Source: JAQUBU01 sp036677685 (GTDB lineage Bacteria; Bacillota; Syntrophomonadia; Syntrophomonadales; Syntrophomonadaceae). From it: a stretch of DNA of 64,000 nt. The stretch lies in assembly GCA_036677685.1 (NCBI GenBank), contig JAVBWA010000043.1, positions 86,444 to 150,443 on the forward strand, given 5' to 3'. Position 1 is the first letter of the stretch. Every line of letters begins with the position of its first letter. The position numbers were made by a program, and so were the translations under genes. Shown here piece by piece: positions 35,507 to 43,561 of the stretch. The notes under the pieces are model-generated. The model did not search any database, was not told the origin of the DNA, and saw nothing but the letters and a program-made list of their open reading frames with translations.

Positions 35507-37075
35507 ATGGTGAAAAAATACAACCCGATAGCAAGACCGAAAATTGCATTGTTTTTGTTGGTTTTAGTTCTTTATTTGACGACTCTATTGACATTTGTAT
35601 TGGTGAATGGAAAAATTGCCGGCTTTGTGATAATGATTACCCTGTTCTATGCAATAGGGCTGCTGATTTGTGCCGGTATATGCAAAACCGTATATACCTT
35701 TATCGGAAAGATTGTGGAAGATTACGGAGAATACTTGTTAAACAACGATAGGGACAGCTTTGCCCCGGACGGGCTCAAGGAAAATGATGAAATTGGGATG
35801 ATTTTTCAAAATCGGGACCGAATCAAAGGAAACGTTTATCAACTTATAAGTTCAACCGACCAAGCTTCCTCGAACCTGCAAGAATATTCTCAACACTTAT
35901 TCAACGCTTCTTCTTCATTAAATAATCTCAATGAAGAGATTGCCGATAAAACAGGTATAGTAAACACTAATATTACCGACATCGAAAAGCATATTGACAA
36001 CACTTCCACACTGCTTTCCGATGTAATGGAAAATGTATTTGTAATCGCTTCATCAACTGAAGAAATGTCAGCTACCATAACCACACTGGCCTCGGCTTCG
36101 GGACAGGCTTCTTCAGGAGTTGAACAGGTCAGCCAACTGGTTGAGCAAATCTCATCCAGCATTGATAATGCAGCGGATTCGGCCAAGGATGTATCCTCTT
36201 CTGTAGAAAGCATCGTGACTTCGGTAAAAGAAATAAATATATCCTTGAATAACATCAACCGCAATTGCGAGCGCTCTATAAGCATAACCTCGGATGCCGG
36301 CAGCAAGGCCAGAGATACCAACGATATAATTAATGATCTCGCCGAATCAGCCCGGCAGATCGGTAAAATCGTTAATGTAATCAATAAAATATCCAATCAA
36401 ACCAATATGCTCGCTTTGAATGCTGCTATCGAAGCCGCGGGTGCGGGAGAATCCGGTAAGGGATTTGCGGTGGTCGCCAGCGAGGTGAAGGTGCTGGCCA
36501 ATCAAACTGCCCATGCTACCGAGGAAATCAGGCAACAGATTGAAAGTATGCAGGAGAACATGACCCGCGCTGTTTCAGCAGTGGTTATGATAAATGAGGT
36601 AATAGAAGAAATCAATGAAATATCCAATACTATTGGAGCATCTGTTACTGAGCAGCATGTGGCTACGGGTGAAATATCCAATGCGGTAGTCAATTCGGCC
36701 GAAAAAGTAAACCATATTTCCGAAAAGATTGAGCAAATAGCCGGCAACGCCCAGAATGCCGCTCGAAATATTTTGGAATCTTCAAAAGGAATCAAAGATA
36801 TAGCCGTTTCCGCTGCCGAAATATCGACCGCTTCCAATGAAGTCGCCCGGAATGCAGAAAAATCTTCAAGCAGTATCTACAACCTTACCATGACTTTTCA
36901 GGAAGTATCTTCAGGCTCCAAAGCTATTTCCGAAAACGTCGAGCATTTTACTTCAACGGTCTGCAAGTATAACGATTTGGCTGAACAGTTGAATCAATAT
37001 GCCGGCAATATTGCTGAAGCATCAGAGACCATGAGCTTTCTTTCTAAGCAAAAATTTAATAAATTGGATAGCTAG
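35507..37075 (+). CDS. Methyl-accepting chemotaxis protein without a sensory loop
   Basis: 522 residues. Two membrane segments (about 12-32 and 38-60) are separated by only a few residues (VNGKIAG), so it has no extracytoplasmic sensor domain. The signalling tip at about 295-325 (NQTNMLALNAAIEAAGAGE) is almost the same as in the preceding MCP, and the stretch NINRNCERSI is shared as well. It may read membrane, redox or cytoplasmic cues, or act with the FIST protein two genes downstream; this is inference. Confidence 0.9.
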   Translation: MVKKYNPIARPKIALFLLVLVLYLTTLLTFVLVNGKIAGFVIMITLFYAIGLLICAGICKTVYTFIGKIVEDYGEYLLNNDRDSFAPDGLKENDEIGMIFQNRDRIKGNVYQLISSTDQASSNLQEYSQHLFNASSSLNNLNEEIADKTGIVNTNITDIEKHIDNTSTLLSDVMENVFVIASSTEEMSATITTLASASGQASSGVEQVSQLVEQISSSIDNAADSAKDVSSSVESIVTSVKEINISLNNINRNCERSISITSDAGSKARDTNDIINDLAESARQIGKIVNVINKISNQTNMLALNAAIEAAGAGESGKGFAVVASEVKVLANQTAHATEEIRQQIESMQENMTRAVSAVVMINEVIEEINEISNTIGASVTEQHVATGEISNAVVNSAEKVNHISEKIEQIAGNAQNAARNILESSKGIKDIAVSAAEISTASNEVARNAEKSSSSIYNLTMTFQEVSSGSKAISENVEHFTSTVCKYNDLAEQLNQYAGNIAEASETMSFLSKQKFNKLDS

Positions 37076-37109
37076 CTATATTAAATACAGGAAAGGAGGA
37101 CTAAGGGAT

Positions 37110-37310
37110 ATGGCCGGAAAAGTTAAAAAACTCATCGATACTATTGTGGAAAAGCGTTCGGGTGGTAATAGCACCATTGCCAATCTCACCAAATCTAAAA
37201 TGGTCATGAAAGGAATTAATCCGGAAAAATACGACGGTAATTCTCCTGACGACCCGGCGGTCATTGAAAAACTGGTAGCTCTGGCCAAGGAATTAAACGT
37301 AAGTATTTGA
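37110..37310 (+). CDS. Small conserved-looking protein in the chemosensory operon, function unknown
   Basis: A 66-residue protein with ATG 37110 behind AAAGGAGG. It is basic at the N-terminus (KVKKLIDTIVEKR), with a central INPEKYDGNSPDDP turn and a helical C-terminus (AVIEKLVALAKELNVSI). Good ribosome site, coding spacing of 34 bases from the MCP and 21 from the FIST gene all support a real gene. I do not recognise the family. Confidence 0.7.
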   Translation: MAGKVKKLIDTIVEKRSGGNSTIANLTKSKMVMKGINPEKYDGNSPDDPAVIEKLVALAKELNVSI

Positions 37311-37331
37311 TGTAAAGGAGGAGATGATTAT

Positions 37332-38438
37332 ATGAATATACAATCGGTATATTCCGAAAAAAGTAATATTGATGAAGTTGTAGGAGAAATCAAAAAACAG
37401 CTGCAAGATTTTGATACCAGATTGTTAATATTTTTTGCCTCATCGAATTATGATCCTGTTAAAATCAGCAAAGCTATAGGCGATTCCTTCAACACGGCAC
37501 AAACTTTCGGGTGCACCACCGCAGGTGAGATTACCAGCGGCAAAATGCTGAAAAACTCTCTGGTAGCCATGGCCTTTAATGCCGAGGCAATTGGAGACAT
37601 GAAAATTGAAGTGGTTGAAAATGTGAAGGCTAATTGTGACATCAAACCGGCATTTGGTTCATTTGAACGGCATTTTAATACTCCGATGGCGAACCTCGAT
37701 TTTAACCAGTATGTCGGTATAATCCTGGTGGATGGGCTTAGCGGTTGTGAAGAAAAAATAATGGACCGCATAGGCGACAAAACCAATATAATCTTTATCG
37801 GCGGCTCGGCCGGGGATGATATTAAATTTACGCAAACCCATGTTTTCGCCAATGGAAAAGCATATACAGATGCTGCCATACTGGCGGTGATAAAACCGGC
37901 GGCAGGATTCGACATTATTAAAACCCAGAGTTTTAAAGCATTGAATAAGCAATTGGTGGCCACCAAGGTTAATACCGAAGCCCGGGAAATTATTGAATTC
38001 AACAATCTTCCGGCAGTTCAGGCTTATTCAGAAGCACTGGGTATTAATAAGGAAGAGGCGGACAACTATTTTATGAGCAATCCGGTCGGTTTGATTTACG
38101 GTGATGAAATATTTGTCAGAAGTCCGCAGAGGCTGGAAGGAACCAATATGATCTTCTACTGCAATATCCTTGAAGGTATGGATGTATCACTCCTGGAGTC
38201 CACCGATATCGTCAGCGATACCAAACAGGCGGTGGCTGATAAGGTTAAGGAATTGGGCAAGATATCGGGATTAATCGACTTTCATTGCATTTTAAGGACC
38301 CTGGAATTGGAGCAGAAAGGGCAGACCGCTGATTATGGAATGATATTCAAGGACATTCCCGCAGTTGGATTTTCTACTTATGGAGAAGAATATGTCGGGC
38401 ACATTAATCAAACGTCAACCATATTAGTCTTTAAGTAA
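37332..38438 (+). CDS. FIST-domain sensory protein
   Basis: 368 residues matching FIST N and FIST C domains: N-terminal LLIFFASSNYDP, FGCTTAGEITSG and SLVAMAF, central IFIGGSAGDD (the GGSAGDD motif), and the C-terminal part with IDFHCILRTLEL and AVGFSTYGEEYVGHINQTST. FIST proteins are proposed small-ligand sensors that feed signal transduction, often alongside MCPs. It has no membrane segment, so it is cytoplasmic and may supply input to the sensor-less MCP upstream. It is the last gene of the operon. Confidence 0.9.
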   Translation: MNIQSVYSEKSNIDEVVGEIKKQLQDFDTRLLIFFASSNYDPVKISKAIGDSFNTAQTFGCTTAGEITSGKMLKNSLVAMAFNAEAIGDMKIEVVENVKANCDIKPAFGSFERHFNTPMANLDFNQYVGIILVDGLSGCEEKIMDRIGDKTNIIFIGGSAGDDIKFTQTHVFANGKAYTDAAILAVIKPAAGFDIIKTQSFKALNKQLVATKVNTEAREIIEFNNLPAVQAYSEALGINKEEADNYFMSNPVGLIYGDEIFVRSPQRLEGTNMIFYCNILEGMDVSLLESTDIVSDTKQAVADKVKELGKISGLIDFHCILRTLELEQKGQTADYGMIFKDIPAVGFSTYGEEYVGHINQTSTILVFK

Positions 38439-38463
38439 AAACGGCTGAATTTTTATAAAGTAT

Positions 38464-38652
38464 AAGCAGGCGAAAAGATGTCCCCCGCTTTTTTAAGTGG
38501 TCGGGTTCCAATTAACAAAACCGGTGGCGGATTCCAATCTCCAGCCTCGTTGCAGCGGTGTGTTGCTCCCTACGGGGACCACTTATATTGATTCCCTTCG
38601 GGAATGATTAAATTGTGTTGAAACTGCTCCGCAGTTTCTTCTGATGCTTAAA
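38464..38652 (+). repeat. Dispersed structured element, copy 8 (full form)
   Basis: Starts AAGCAGGCG and ends ATGCTTAAA, 26 bases after the FIST gene. The outer 5' arm has drifted so the closing stem is weak, but the three 3' hairpins are intact (TCCCTACGGGG with a G-U pair). Confidence 0.88.
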
Positions 38653-38661
38653 TTTGTTCTG

Positions 38662-38699
38662 CCGTAAGGAAAGCTATTAAGCATTCTTTACGGTTTTTT
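38662..38699 (+). terminator. Terminator of the chemosensory operon
   Basis: CCGTAAGGAA and TTCTTTACGG pair around a 12-base loop, followed by TTTTTT. It lies directly after element copy 8, so the element is inside the operon transcript. Confidence 0.85.
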
Positions 38700-38739
38700 G
38701 TTGGCATAAATACAAATTGGGTTGTGGGCAGACCGGAAA

Positions 38740-38911
38740 GGGTTGTACCATCAGTAATCTTTCGCAGATTCTTCAACTGTCTTGAGGGGTTTAAATAGCC
38801 CTTCGGGGCACGCTTGCTCAGCCACTATAATTGTGAGCGCATGCGAACATCCGCATGTCTGCAGGGTGTCATTAGATTTGTCAGCATAATTGAATATTAA
38901 GGATTACCCAG
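38740..38911 (+). other. Non-coding stretch with two hairpins, possible small RNA
   Basis: No coding frame is supported. It has the GCCC-TTCG-GGGC hairpin at about 38799-38810, and a CATGCG/CGCATG hairpin at about 38841-38858, and it ends at a terminator (38912). No known RNA family was recognised. A standalone transcript is possible but unproven. Confidence 0.3.
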
Positions 38912-38946
38912 AGGGTTTCAGATTTAAATCTGAAGCCTTTTTATTT
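38912..38946 (+). terminator. Second terminator-like hairpin, sister of the tRNA-Ser terminator
   Basis: GGGTTTCAGATTT/AAATCTGAAGCCT forms a 13-bp stem (two G-U pairs) followed by TTTTTATTTT. It shares the core GTTTCAGATTTA-ATCTGAA with the hairpin at 25658. Confidence 0.75.
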
Positions 38947-38988
38947 TCTGGGCATTCAGTAAATTCCGGCCGGTGAAAATACAAATAT

Positions 38989-39176
38989 AACGAGGCGAAA
39001 ATGGCCCCCCGCTTCTTTAAACGGTCGGATTCCTATTAACAAAACAGGTAGCGGTTTCCTATCCCCTGCCTCGTTGCAACGGTGTGTTGCCCCCTATGGG
39101 GACCACTTATATTGATTCCCTTCGGGAATGATTAAATTGTGTTGAAACAGCGCCGCAGTTTTTTTCAATGCTTAAA
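38989..39176 (+). repeat. Dispersed structured element, copy 9 (full form)
   Basis: Starts AACGAGGCG after TAT and ends ATGCTTAAA. The CCCCTATGGGG hairpin has a changed loop base with the stem kept. It lies just upstream of the xdhC promoter. Confidence 0.9.
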
Positions 39177-39201
39177 CGAGAATTTTCACAATGTTTCAGT
39201 A

Positions 39202-39230
39202 TTGACACTTTTGACTGCAAAAACTATATT
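39202..39230 (+). promoter_or_regulatory. Sigma-A-type promoter for the xdhC-fmdE-transporter operon
   Basis: TTGACA (39202-39207), a 17-base spacer and TATATT (39225-39230). The leader to the xdhC ATG is about 200 bases and AT-rich, with room for regulation. I saw no named riboswitch in it. Confidence 0.75.
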
Positions 39231-39440
39231 AGAAAATAAGTTATGTTATGTTTGTTTATGATAAGTTGTGTTAAGAAAAGACGAAAAAACAATAAATACG
39301 AGTTGGTTTAAATATATTTTGATGTATTTTGATAAGAGGTTTATCGAATTACCAACGAAGAAAGCTTCTTTACCGTACTTGCTTAAAGCAGTAAGTGAGG
39401 TTACCGTAAAAGAAAAAGCAAAGAATTGGAGGATGGCGGT

Positions 39441-40250
39441 ATGGAAGCAAATATTATGAAGCTTTTAGCGGCCAAACAGGAGGCCGGAGACGATGCGGCA
39501 CTGGTTACTGTGCTTGGTACCAATGGAGTGCGCGGCTGCAGACCGGGGCTGATGATGCTGATTGACCAGTTCGGAGAGGTAATTGGCAGTACTATCGATG
39601 ATAATCTGCTCCGGGAAAATGCCCAAAAAGAGGCGCAAAACTGCTTGAACCGGGGATTTACCCGCAAGCTGTGGCTAGACTCGGATGAAGGAAGCGCTGA
39701 GGTTTTTATTAATGTTTTCAGCCATGGCGACCCCTTGATAATTGCGGGATCAGGGAATGTTGCCGTAAACATTTACCGGATTGCGTCCATTCTGGGTTAC
39801 CATATCACGGTTATCGACAATCGAGCCGAAACCCTTACGCGTGAACGGTTTCCCGAAGCCCGGGAACTGTTGCTGGGGGATATTATTCAGTTATTGGGAA
39901 ACTGCGATATCGGGGATAAGACCAGTATTGTCCTGGTAAGCCATCATCATGAATATGATGAAGCGGCTCTGCAGGCAGTTATTAGATCTCCAGCCCGGTA
40001 TATCGGTATATTAGGCAACAAGCACAAGGTAACCGCTTATTTCGGTAAACTCAATGAACTGGGGATTCCGCCCCAGCTGCTGGATAAGGTGCATATACCG
40101 ATTGGGCTTAATCTGGGCGGGCAAAAAGCCGCCGAAATAGCCCTGGCTGCGGTGGCTGAAATGCAGGCAGTCAAATACGGACGGCCAGGCGGTTTTGTAG
40201 TTTTACAACAGGATGCAAAGGGGATTGTGGAACGTGATGAATTATTTTGA
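39441..40250 (+). CDS. XdhC/CoxI-family molybdenum-enzyme maturation factor
   Basis: 269 residues from ATG 39441, eight bases after GGAGG; a start at 39426 is less likely. The XdhC N-terminal domain has DAALVTVLGTNGVRGCRPGLMM, with the Cys that binds the molybdenum cofactor in the family. The C-terminal Rossmann part has LIIAGSGNVAVNIYRIASILGY, VLVSHHHEYDEAAL and RYIGILGNKHK. XdhC proteins insert sulfurated molybdenum cofactor into xanthine dehydrogenase-type enzymes; no such enzyme is in the window. It overlaps fmdE by 14 bases. Confidence 0.87.
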   Translation: MEANIMKLLAAKQEAGDDAALVTVLGTNGVRGCRPGLMMLIDQFGEVIGSTIDDNLLRENAQKEAQNCLNRGFTRKLWLDSDEGSAEVFINVFSHGDPLIIAGSGNVAVNIYRIASILGYHITVIDNRAETLTRERFPEARELLLGDIIQLLGNCDIGDKTSIVLVSHHHEYDEAALQAVIRSPARYIGILGNKHKVTAYFGKLNELGIPPQLLDKVHIPIGLNLGGQKAAEIALAAVAEMQAVKYGRPGGFVVLQQDAKGIVERDELF

Positions 40251-40782
40251 ATCGGATTTGGAGAAAGCCCATGACTTTCACGGCCATATATGCAGTGGAA
40301 TTCTGCTGGGGGTAAGAATGGCGCGCATCGGGCTTAATTGCCTGGGAATTGAAGATCCGTCCCAGAACCGGGATTTTATTGTTTATGTTGAAGCTGACCG
40401 CTGTATTGCTGATGCCGTTCACTCAGTCACCGGCTGTTCTCTGGGCAAACGGCGGCTGAAATGGATGGATTACGGCAAAATGGCGGCCAGTTTTATCGAT
40501 ATGAACAGCCATAAGGGGGTTAGAATCGTGGTGAACGGCCAGCATAATGCTCCCGAAAACGGTGATTTGGTGTCATTTTGGCGTTCTATAGACGATGAGG
40601 AATTGTTCAGGGTGGAGCCGGTCCGGGTGCCGCTAAAACAAGAGGACTTGCCCGGCAAGCCTTTAAGCAGAGTAAGATGTGTGAGCTGCGGTGAAAAAAT
40701 CATGGATGGCCGCGAACTTGTGATTGACGGCAATATTCTATGCAAAGCCTGTGTGGGTGGTGCGTATTACGAAAAATTATAG
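40237..40782 (+). CDS. FmdE/FwdE-like protein with C-terminal zinc ribbon
   Basis: 181 residues from ATG 40237 (MNYFESDLEKAHDFHGHICSG); the frame also opens at ATG 40213. The FmdE core has FHGHICSGILLGVRM, DRCIADAVHSVTGCSLGKR and a NAPENGD turn. Two CxxC pairs at the C-terminus (VRCVSCGEKI, ILCKACVGG) form a zinc ribbon. FmdE proteins are linked to molybdenum or tungsten formylmethanofuran dehydrogenase and molybdenum handling; the role outside methanogens is not settled. Confidence 0.87.
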   Translation: MNYFESDLEKAHDFHGHICSGILLGVRMARIGLNCLGIEDPSQNRDFIVYVEADRCIADAVHSVTGCSLGKRRLKWMDYGKMAASFIDMNSHKGVRIVVNGQHNAPENGDLVSFWRSIDDEELFRVEPVRVPLKQEDLPGKPLSRVRCVSCGEKIMDGRELVIDGNILCKACVGGAYYEKL

Positions 40783-40799
40783 GAAAAGAGGAAGCTGCT

Positions 40800-41558
40800 T
40801 TGTGGAAGATCTATGATGAACTTATAGATTTGATACCGGAGGATTTATCCGTAGTTGACTGCCTGGTAGGACTGCATTGGACACTGGTCCGCTCCGAAAC
40901 GGGGATTGGAGCAGCCATGACTCTAAAAGGGGGTAAGGCCGAAAAGGATCTTATAAACATCGCAGGGATGCCGCTTAAAGAGCTGGCTGTATACGTCAAA
41001 TCCTGGAATCTGCTGCAGGCTTCGCTGGGGCAGGCCGCAATCAATTCGGTATTAAACACCCCGGATAATGTCATGCGAATTACCGGGAAACCTCTAGTGA
41101 AAACTGATGATCCCGAAGAAGCCAATGGATTTAAAGAGTTCTTTCCGGAAATCACCGGTAAAAAGGTGGCGGTAGTTGGACATTTTCCCCAAATCGAAGA
41201 ACTGGGCAGTGTGTGCCAGCTATCCATAATGGAAAGAGAACCCCAGGAGGGAGATTATCCTGATCTTGCCAATGAATACATACTTCCCGGGCAGGACTAT
41301 GTTTTTATAACCGGAACTGCCCTTATCAACAAAACCATGCCCCGGCTCCTTGAGTTGTGCCGAAACTCCAAAACCATTGTGCTTGGTCCCAGCACACCGT
41401 TATCACCGCTGCTTTTTAATCATGGAGTTGAAGCTATAGCCAGCATGGTCATTTTAGACCATAAAAATGCCTGGCAAGGGGTACAGGAAGGCGGGAAAAT
41501 GAAAGTTTTCAAAAAATGGGGGCAAATGCTCTGTGTTCGCAGCTTAGGCCAGAATTAG
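40800..41558 (+). CDS. DUF4213/DUF364 protein, putative heavy-metal chelation domain
   Basis: 252 residues from TTG 40800 (GAGG eight bases upstream); an ATG at 40740 lies inside fmdE and lacks a site. The DUF4213 N-terminal domain is WKIYDELIDLIPEDLSVVDC. The DUF364 part has KKVAVVGHFPQIE, YVFITGTALINKTMPRLLELC and LGPSTPLSPLLFNHGVEAIA. This family is regularly next to FecCD-type metal importers and molybdenum genes. The metal is not shown by sequence. Confidence 0.82.
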   Translation: MWKIYDELIDLIPEDLSVVDCLVGLHWTLVRSETGIGAAMTLKGGKAEKDLINIAGMPLKELAVYVKSWNLLQASLGQAAINSVLNTPDNVMRITGKPLVKTDDPEEANGFKEFFPEITGKKVAVVGHFPQIEELGSVCQLSIMEREPQEGDYPDLANEYILPGQDYVFITGTALINKTMPRLLELCRNSKTIVLGPSTPLSPLLFNHGVEAIASMVILDHKNAWQGVQEGGKMKVFKKWGQMLCVRSLGQN

Positions 41559-41571
41559 CATGGCATAAATT

Positions 41572-42600
41572 ATGAACAAATTATATGAACTAACCCGCCA
41601 GCGATTTTCCCTAAAAATTATACTTGTTTTTATTCCCCTGGCTGCATTCCTCTTGTCGTTTGCGGTCGGGCGCTATGGTATAACTTTAACCCAGCTTTTT
41701 TCGACTTTTTATCAGCATTACTTTGGCGGCGGCAGCCTGCCGGACAGTAATCTGGAAACGGTAGTATTTAATATCAGAATGCCCCGCATAATAGCCGGCA
41801 TGCTGGTCGGAGGAGCCCTATCCTGCGCCGGGGCCGCCTACCAGGGAATGTTTAAAAATCCGCTGGTGTCTCCGGATATCCTGGGGGCTTCGGCCGGTGC
41901 ATGCTTTGGGGCCTGCCTGGCGATTTATTTATCCTATTCGGTTTATGTAATACAGCTATGGGCTTTTGGCTGCGGTTTGACAGCAGTATTGCTGGCCTGT
42001 TTAATAAACCGGCAGATTGATTATGATCCGGTTCTGGGACTGGTATTGAGCGGCATACTCATCACCACCCTTTTTTCTTCGGGAACGGCAGCCATTAAAA
42101 CTATGGCGGATGCCAACGACAAGCTGCCCGAGATTACTTTCTGGTTGATGGGGAGTCTGTCGGCAGTGAACCAGCGGGATGTCTGGAGTATAATCGTTCC
42201 GATGGCAATCGGTTTTTTAGTTCTGTTAATGGTTCGCTGGCGTCTCAACGTACTGGCGTTTGGCGAGGATGAGGCCCGGTCTTTGGGGATAAATACCCGG
42301 AAACTTCGGGCACTGGTGATATTTGGGGCAACCTTGATAACTGCTGCATCGGTTTCGATTAGCGGCATGATCGGATGGATTGGATTGGTGGTTCCGCACC
42401 TGGCCCGAGCCGTAGTCGGCCCCAACTATAGGGTTCTGCTGCCGGTTTCATTTATCCTGGGAGCCAGTTACCTGTTGCTGGTCGATGATCTGGCGCGCTG
42501 CCTGGGTTCGGTTGAAGTGCCGCTGGGCATACTAACCGCCTTGTTGGGAGTGCCGTTTTTTATCGTAATCTTTAAATACAATGTCAGGGGGTGGAAATAA
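41572..42600 (+). CDS. FecCD-type ABC transporter permease
   Basis: 342 residues with about ten hydrophobic segments. Family motifs are FNIRMPRIIAGMLVGGALSCAGAAYQGMFKNPLVSPDILG in parts (RMPRIIAGMLVGGALS, YQGMFKNPLVSPDILG) and GWIGLVVPHLARAVVGPNYR, the coupling loop region. It forms the membrane channel of a type II importer for cobalamin, iron-siderophore or molybdate. Context (xdhC, fmdE) favours molybdate or tungstate, as in the FecCD-like molybdate importer MolBC, but this is inference. The TAA stop is joined to element copy 10. Confidence 0.9.
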   Translation: MNKLYELTRQRFSLKIILVFIPLAAFLLSFAVGRYGITLTQLFSTFYQHYFGGGSLPDSNLETVVFNIRMPRIIAGMLVGGALSCAGAAYQGMFKNPLVSPDILGASAGACFGACLAIYLSYSVYVIQLWAFGCGLTAVLLACLINRQIDYDPVLGLVLSGILITTLFSSGTAAIKTMADANDKLPEITFWLMGSLSAVNQRDVWSIIVPMAIGFLVLLMVRWRLNVLAFGEDEARSLGINTRKLRALVIFGATLITAASVSISGMIGWIGLVVPHLARAVVGPNYRVLLPVSFILGASYLLLVDDLARCLGSVEVPLGILTALLGVPFFIVIFKYNVRGWK

Positions 42601-42720
42601 AAAGGCGATATTTCTTTAAGTGGCTGGGCTCCTATTAAGAAAACAAGCGGTGGGTTCTGATCCCCCGCCTCGCTGCAGAGGTGTGTTAAAACTGCTCCGC
42701 AGTTTCCGTTGATGCTTAAA
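42598..42720 (+). repeat. Dispersed structured element, copy 10 (short form)
   Basis: Begins at the TAA stop of the permease (TAAAAAGGCG) and ends GATGCTTAAA. The 5' part is shortened and the 55-bp module is absent. GCTCCGCAGTTTC hairpin kept. It lies between the permease and ATPase genes. Confidence 0.85.
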
Positions 42721-42757
42721 AAATCGGAGCATTATCAAAAACGATGGAGGTGAAAGG

Positions 42758-43561
42758 ATGCTGGAGCTTAAAAATGTATCTTACAGCTATGGTAAAACCG
42801 AGGTGCTGCACGATCTCACATTTAGCCTGGAAAGCGGGGACTTTCTTTGCGTTTTGGGACCCAACGGCTGTGGGAAAACCACGCTGCTCAAAAATATACT
42901 GGGGCTTTTGCGGCCTTCTTCCGGGTCTATATTATTAAACGGGGAAGACCTCAAGGACCTGCCGCTAAAAAAGCTGGCCCAAATATTAGGCTACATTCCC
43001 CAGGAACATACGCCCCCATTTCCTTTCAAGGTTTTTGATGTGGTTCTGATGGGAAGAACTTCATATTTATCCAGTCTGGCGATGCCGGGCCGGGAGGACG
43101 AGAGAATCGCCTCGGAATGTCTGGAAGAACTAAACATAAGCTATCTCAAGAATCAGATTTATACCCAAATCAGCGGAGGGGAGAGGCAGCTGGTCTTAAT
43201 TGCCCGGGCTCTGGCCCAGCAGCCGCAGATACTTATTATGGATGAGCCGACCGCCAGTCTGGACTTTGGGAGACAACACCTTTTCCTTGAACGAATGAGG
43301 CAGCTTTCGGCCAAAGGCATAAGCATACTAATGGTAACTCATGACCCGGATCAGGCGTTTTATTGTGCCAGCAAAGTGGTCTTGATGAAAAAAGGCCGGC
43401 TTTTGAGTGCAGGAACTCCTGAAACTACTATCATAGAAGGATCTATGAAGGAAATGTACGGTATTGATGTAAAAATAAACGGGCTTAATTTGACGAATAA
43501 CAATATGGTCAGAGTCTGCATTCCCGTTCCCCAGGCAATACAGCCTGCGGCGGGGGTATAA
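42758..43561 (+). CDS. ABC transporter ATPase (FecE-like)
   Basis: 267 residues. Walker A GPNGCGKTTLLKN, Q-loop IPQEHTPPFPFK, signature ISGGERQLVLIARAL, Walker B ILIMDEPTASLD and the H-loop VTHDPDQAF are all present. ATG 42758 follows GGAGG. The C-terminus (PVPQAIQPAAGV) ends in TAA whose last two bases start element copy 11, so the element may have set the current stop. Confidence 0.93.
   Translation: MLELKNVSYSYGKTEVLHDLTFSLESGDFLCVLGPNGCGKTTLLKNILGLLRPSSGSILLNGEDLKDLPLKKLAQILGYIPQEHTPPFPFKVFDVVLMGRTSYLSSLAMPGREDERIASECLEELNISYLKNQIYTQISGGERQLVLIARALAQQPQILIMDEPTASLDFGRQHLFLERMRQLSAKGISILMVTHDPDQAFYCASKVVLMKKGRLLSAGTPETTIIEGSMKEMYGIDVKINGLNLTNNNMVRVCIPVPQAIQPAAGV

Noticed and set aside
39268..39459. 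63-residue frame in the xdhC leader
   Set aside because: No ribosome site, AT-rich leader composition, and it overlaps the xdhC start.
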